Of a DNA stretch of 64,000 nt, positions 61,037-64,000 are shown one piece after another; within the stretch, counting starts at the first letter, position 1; the number at the start of each line of letters is the position of its first letter. The notes beneath the pieces are model-generated. The model made no database searches. It saw only the letters and a list, made by a program, of their open reading frames with translations, and had not been told where the DNA came from. The position numbers and the translations under genes are program-made. Source of the stretch: Streptomyces sp. CB02261 (GTDB lineage: Bacteria; Actinomycetota; Actinomycetes; Streptomycetales; Streptomycetaceae). Location of the stretch: assembly GCF_001905665.1 (NCBI RefSeq), contig NZ_LIVX01000003.1, positions 71,478 through 135,477 on the forward strand, written 5' to 3'.

Positions 61037-61104
61037 GCCGCCGACCCGGCCGCCGCCCACGCCTCGGCCGGCTCCCCCGCCTCGGCCCGCAGCGACTCCG
61101 GCGG

Positions 61105-61599
61105 TCACCGCGGAGCACCTGCCTCCGGGCTTTGCGTCTCCGGTCCTTCCGCCTCCACGCCTTCCGGTACCAGGCCCCCGGCTTCCACGCCCCCGGCCTC
61201 CGTGCCCCCGCTCTCCACGCCACCGGGCGTCACACCCCCGGTCGCGGCGCCGCCCGGCGCCGCCGTGTCCTCGGCGAGGGCCGCCGCGTCCGCTCTCAGG
61301 GTGAGACCCATGCCCCCGGGGCCTGGGGCCGACGCCTCCACCGTGACCCGCCACAGGTCCCCGGAGCGTGTCACCGACACCCGGGCGCCCTCGGGCGCCG
61401 CGGACCGTGCGGCCGACTCGGCGGCGGGGGCCGGCTCCGAGCGGGCCGCGGCACGGGCCCCGGCCCGTGCCGCGTCCACGCACCGGATCTGCGCGGCGGC
61501 CGCCGCCAGCGCCCAGAGCAGCGTCACCGTGAACAGCGCAAGGACGGGCAACACCATCGCCGCCTCCACAGTCACGAACCCCCGGTCAGAACGGCGCAT
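61105..61599 (-). CDS. TadE family pilus assembly protein
   Basis: The 164-residue protein has the TadE signature at the N-terminus: DRGFVTVEAAMVLPVLALFTV (about 5-25), with the conserved Glu of the pseudopilin-like helix, and RCVDAARAGARAAARSE after it. The last 60 residues are a Gly/Glu/Pro/Ala-rich tail (TAAPGGAATGG, GGVESGGTEAGG) rich in direct repeats, unlike the compact tail of other TadE proteins. The start at 61599 overlaps the end of the DUF4244 gene. It is likely to be processed by a TadV-type peptidase, which is not in the window. Confidence 0.87.
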   Translation of the reverse strand: MRRSDRGFVTVEAAMVLPVLALFTVTLLWALAAAAAQIRCVDAARAGARAAARSEPAPAAESAARSAAPEGARVSVTRSGDLWRVTVEASAPGPGGMGLTLRADAAALAEDTAAPGGAATGGVTPGGVESGGTEAGGVEAGGLVPEGVEAEGPETQSPEAGAPR

Positions 61600-61792
61600 C
61601 GAGGGCCTTCCCGATCACCGACTCCAGCGCGCCCGAGACCGCCCCGCTGGTCACGATCTTGTACAGGACCGCGGCGAACCCCGCCGCGGCGATCGTTCCC
61701 ACCGCGTACTCGGACGTGGTCATCCCCTCGTCGCGGCGCGCGGCCTCCCGTCGCTCCCGCCACCATCCGCACACCGTCGCCCTGCCTGCCAT
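61586..61792 (-). CDS. Flp-like pilin (DUF4244)
   Basis: The 68-residue protein is the Flp-type structural pilin: a short hydrophilic leader ending in RRDEGMTTSEYAVGTIAAAGFAAVLYKIVTS, with the hydrophobic helix at residues 40-60 and Glu (TTSEYAV) near its start as in type IV pilins. A processing site G/M before TTSEYA is plausible. AGGAGG is five bases from the ATG at 61792. It overlaps the TadE gene and is preceded by tadC. Confidence 0.9.
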   Translation of the reverse strand: MAGRATVCGWWRERREAARRDEGMTTSEYAVGTIAAAGFAAVLYKIVTSGAVSGALESVIGKALDAPF

Positions 61793-61864
61793 GCCGACCT
61801 CCTCTGATCGTCGTGTCGTGCCGTGTCGTGTCTTGTCGTGTCGCATCTCGTCCTGCCTCGCCGT

Positions 61865-62629
61865 TCATCCGTCCAGGAGTCCCGTCGCGAGGCCGATCAC
61901 CACCGGGGCCACCCCCACCGCCAGGAAGGCGGGCAGGAAGCAGAGCCCCACGGGAGCGCTGATCAGTACCTGCGCGCGGCGCGCCCTGGCCTCCGCCGCA
62001 CGGGTGCCGGCCGATCGCAGCGCCGCCGCGTGCCGGGCGACGGCCTCCGCCGCGGGCGCCCCGGAGGAACCGGCCCGTTCCATGCAGCGGGCCAGCCCCC
62101 CGGCACCGGGTATCGCGCCGAACCTCCGCCACACCTCGGCCGGTTCGCCACCGAGCCGAAGCTCGGCCGCCGTGCGGGTCAGCCGCTCGCCGAGCGGACC
62201 GCCCAGGGACCGGCCGACGGCTTCCGCCGCCTCGGCGGGGCCCGCTCCGGCCGAGGCACAGGCCGCCAACAGGTCGGCGGCGAGCGGCAGATGGCGTGCC
62301 GCCTCCGCCCCGTCGACCGGCGGCGCGGCTCTCCTCGCCGCTCCCCGCCTCACCCCGGCCGCCACCAGCCCACCGGCGAACAGGCCGCCGAGCGCCCCGA
62401 ACAGCACCCATCCGATGCCGACCGCCACGAGCGGCGCACCCCAGTGCCCCACCCACACCGGCAGCCCCGGCCGGCCCCGCACGGTCCGTGCCGCCGGCAC
62501 CGGGAGAAGGCTGTCCAACCGTCGCCGCATCCCTCTCGCCCGGCGCTCGCCGACCACCTCCCGGGCGGCCTGCGCACAGCAGACCAGGGCCAGGACCACG
62601 AGTCCCGCCAGCTGCAACGCCCCGATCAC
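61865..62629 (-). CDS. tadC: TadC-like type II secretion system F protein
   Basis: The 254-residue inner-membrane protein is a GspF/TadC-type platform protein with helices near both ends ([45 protein letters not shown] and [20 protein letters not shown]). It has a cytoplasmic [22 protein letters not shown] segment. The GTG at 62629 overlaps the tadB stop (GTGA). It works with TadB under the TadA ATPase in pilus assembly. Confidence 0.9.
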   Translation of the reverse strand: MIGALQLAGLVVLALVCCAQAAREVVGERRARGMRRRLDSLLPVPAARTVRGRPGLPVWVGHWGAPLVAVGIGWVLFGALGGLFAGGLVAAGVRRGAARRAAPPVDGAEAARHLPLAADLLAACASAGAGPAEAAEAVGRSLGGPLGERLTRTAAELRLGGEPAEVWRRFGAIPGAGGLARCMERAGSSGAPAAEAVARHAAALRSAGTRAAEARARRAQVLISAPVGLCFLPAFLAVGVAPVVIGLATGLLDG

Positions 62630-63519
62630 GCCCGCTCCCCTCCTCGTACGATCCGTCCGGCCCACCACAGCCCGACCGCCTCCAGAGCCCCTCCCACGAC
62701 GAGGCAGCCCAGGCCCGCCGGCGTGTGCAGCAGCACCCGCAGCGGCTCGGCACCCAGCGCGGCGCCGAGGGCGATCCCGGCCAGCGGAAGCAGCGCGAGC
62801 ACCGCGACCGTCGCCCAGGCGCCCGCCAGTTCGGCGCGCAGCCGCTCCCGCTGCTCGCGGTGGTCCCGCAGGGCCGCTTCGAGCCGGTCGAGCCCGGCCG
62901 CGAGACCGGCGCCACCGTCGACGGCCACCTGCCAGCAGGCCGCCATGCCCGCGAGCCCTTCGGCGCCGTCCTGTCCCGCGGCCTTCCGCAGCGCGTCCGG
63001 CACGTCCCCGCCGAAGCGGGCCGCCGCGAGCACCGCCGCCTCCTCACCGCCCAGCGCGTCCGTCTCCCGGGCCGCGAAGGCCAGGGCCTGCGCGGGCTGC
63101 CATCCGGCTCTCAGCTCCCCGACGACCGCCCCGCACAAGGCCGCCACCCGCTCGGCCCGCGCCTCACACCCCTTGCGACGCTCGGCCGCCCGCAGCCGCC
63201 GCCCCACCAGGGGCACCGCCACCACGCCCGCCACCAGCGGCAGCGGCGACTCCCCGAGCAGCGCGAGGACCCCCGCCACGGGCAGACAGAGCCACGCACG
63301 CCGTCCGCGCGCCACCGTCCACCAGCGCGCGACCACCGCCCGCCACGCCTCCCCAGGAGCGTCCGGAACACCTCGCGCACCCGGGCCGCCCCGCACGAGC
63401 ACGGCCGTCGCCCTGCGCACACCGCGCCGCCGCTCGATCACCCCCCAGAGGGCGAGACCCGCGCAGAGCGCCGCCATCCCGTGGGCCAGGGCCCGTACCG
63501 GCACCGGTTCCGCCGTCAT
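62626..63519 (-). CDS. tadB: TadB-like type II secretion system F protein
   Basis: The 297-residue protein is the larger TadB-type platform protein. It has a hydrophobic N-terminal segment ([21 protein letters not shown]), two central helices ([30 protein letters not shown]), a cytoplasmic [29 protein letters not shown] and a C-terminal helix pair ([36 protein letters not shown]). The ATG at 63519 overlaps the tadA stop (ATGA). Tad pili mediate adhesion and surface growth in actinobacteria. Confidence 0.92.
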   Translation of the reverse strand: MTAEPVPVRALAHGMAALCAGLALWGVIERRRGVRRATAVLVRGGPGARGVPDAPGEAWRAVVARWWTVARGRRAWLCLPVAGVLALLGESPLPLVAGVVAVPLVGRRLRAAERRKGCEARAERVAALCGAVVGELRAGWQPAQALAFAARETDALGGEEAAVLAAARFGGDVPDALRKAAGQDGAEGLAGMAACWQVAVDGGAGLAAGLDRLEAALRDHREQRERLRAELAGAWATVAVLALLPLAGIALGAALGAEPLRVLLHTPAGLGCLVVGGALEAVGLWWAGRIVRGGERA

Positions 63520-64000
63520 CGGGCTCCCCCTCCGATCAGCGACCGCAGCCGCTCCCAGCCCCGGTCCCGCTCGAACCCGGACGCGCCCCACCGCAGCGCG
63601 GGAACCGTCCGCACCAGACCGGCCCCGTCCCGCTCCAGGACGTGCACCTCCGCGATCCGCCGCCGCCCGTCCCGGTCACGGGCCAGGTGCAGCACGACCG
63701 ACAGGCCGGCCCCCAACTGGCTGTGCAGAGCGGCCCGGTCGAGTCCCGCGGCCGTTCCCAGGGCTTCGAGCCGCGCCGGTACGTCCGCCGCGGTGTTGGC
63801 GTGGACCGTTCCCGAGCCGCCTTCGTGGCCCGTGTTCAGGGCGGCGAGGAGGTCCACGGCCTCACCTCCCCGGACCTCGCCGACCACCAGCCGGTCGGGC
63901 CGCATCCGCAGCGCCTGACGGACCAGATCCCGGAGGGTCACCAGCCCGGCGCCCTCCTGGTTCGCGGGCCGCGCCTCGAGGCGCACCACGTGCGGGTGGT
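63516..64000 (-). CDS. tadA: TadA-type ATPase, C-terminal part
   Basis: Only the C-terminal part is in the window (at least 160 residues), and the frame continues off the edge. The segment [18 protein letters not shown] is followed by [53 protein letters not shown], which holds the Asp-box/Walker B region and the His-box of CpaF/TadA secretion ATPases. It powers pilus assembly. It begins the operon that runs leftward through tadB, tadC, the Flp-like gene, TadE and the Rv3654c-like gene. Confidence 0.93.
   Translation of the reverse strand, partial: HPHVVRLEARPANQEGAGLVTLRDLVRQALRMRPDRLVVGEVRGGEAVDLLAALNTGHEGGSGTVHANTAADVPARLEALGTAAGLDRAALHSQLGAGLSVVLHLARDRDGRRRIAEVHVLERDGAGLVRTVPALRWGASGFERDRGWERLRSLIGGGAR

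Noticed and set aside
1..64000. Secondary-metabolite gene cluster
   Set aside because: No polyketide, non-ribosomal peptide, terpene or lantibiotic core gene was seen. The ABC transporters, PadR and HxlR regulators can be explained by resistance or stress roles.

Overview
The window is a high-GC actinobacterial chromosome segment and almost certainly comes from a Streptomyces. The evidence is the codon use (nearly every third base is G or C), GTG and TTG starts, 4-bp ATGA/GTGA overlaps, a bldG/anti-sigma pair, a three-gene HTH/ATPase/DUF397 set, SigE-type sigma factors, and genes such as a membrane-fused thymidylate kinase. From memory, the gene order matches two blocks of the S. coelicolor chromosome (about SCO3408-SCO3434 and SCO3540-SCO3556), joined near the tRNA-Thr. 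That comparison is recollection, not a search.

Left part (1-18.4 kb). A cell-wall gene fragment lies divergent from soluble pyrophosphatase ppa. Then come a ThrE-type exporter, a DedA protein and a YbjQ-like protein. A ClC-type channel and a glutamate decarboxylase form a likely acid-stress pair. Next are a BNR-type lipoprotein and a PadR-controlled DrrAB-type ABC exporter with three matching operator-like sites. DinB-like, aldehyde dehydrogenase and the HTH/ATPase/DUF397 genes follow. Zinc-independent ribosomal proteins L33, L28 and S14 are transcribed away from a Zur-like box. A SigE-family sigma factor sits between two paralogous genes that share one extracytoplasmic domain.

Middle part (18.4-35.5 kb). 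This holds a FUSC-type membrane protein, a DUF2786 protein, an HxlR regulator divergent from an NmrA-like protein, an ABC/FtsX pair, a GNAT acetyltransferase, a quinone oxidoreductase, a kinase-like/LuxR fusion regulator and a PolA-like polymerase. A second sigma/anti-sigma-like pair, a very small sigma-like protein and a flavin-type protein follow. tRNA-Thr(CGT) closes the block.

Right part (35.5-64 kb). This is replication and development core: a secreted Tap-like peptidase, holB, then a two-component system and ABC/FtsX transporter, then the MFS-Tmk-coiled-coil fusion, topA, an N-type methyltransferase, a lipoprotein, membrane pyrophosphatase hppA, the anti-sigma gene and bldG. A divergent MrfA-like helicase and a Tad pilus operon (Rv3654c-like, TadE, Flp-like DUF4244, TadC, TadB, TadA) end the window.

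Nearly all gaps between genes carry tandem repeats (7, 19, 29, 31/34 and 33 bp units, and a TGTGGG array) or strong hairpin terminators. No prophage, CRISPR array, insertion sequence or biosynthetic gene cluster was seen. The most interesting items are the sigma factor with its paired membrane and secreted domain proteins, the HTH/ATPase/DUF397 set with a shared TGCACGTGCA site, the PadR operator triplet, and the fusion proteins.
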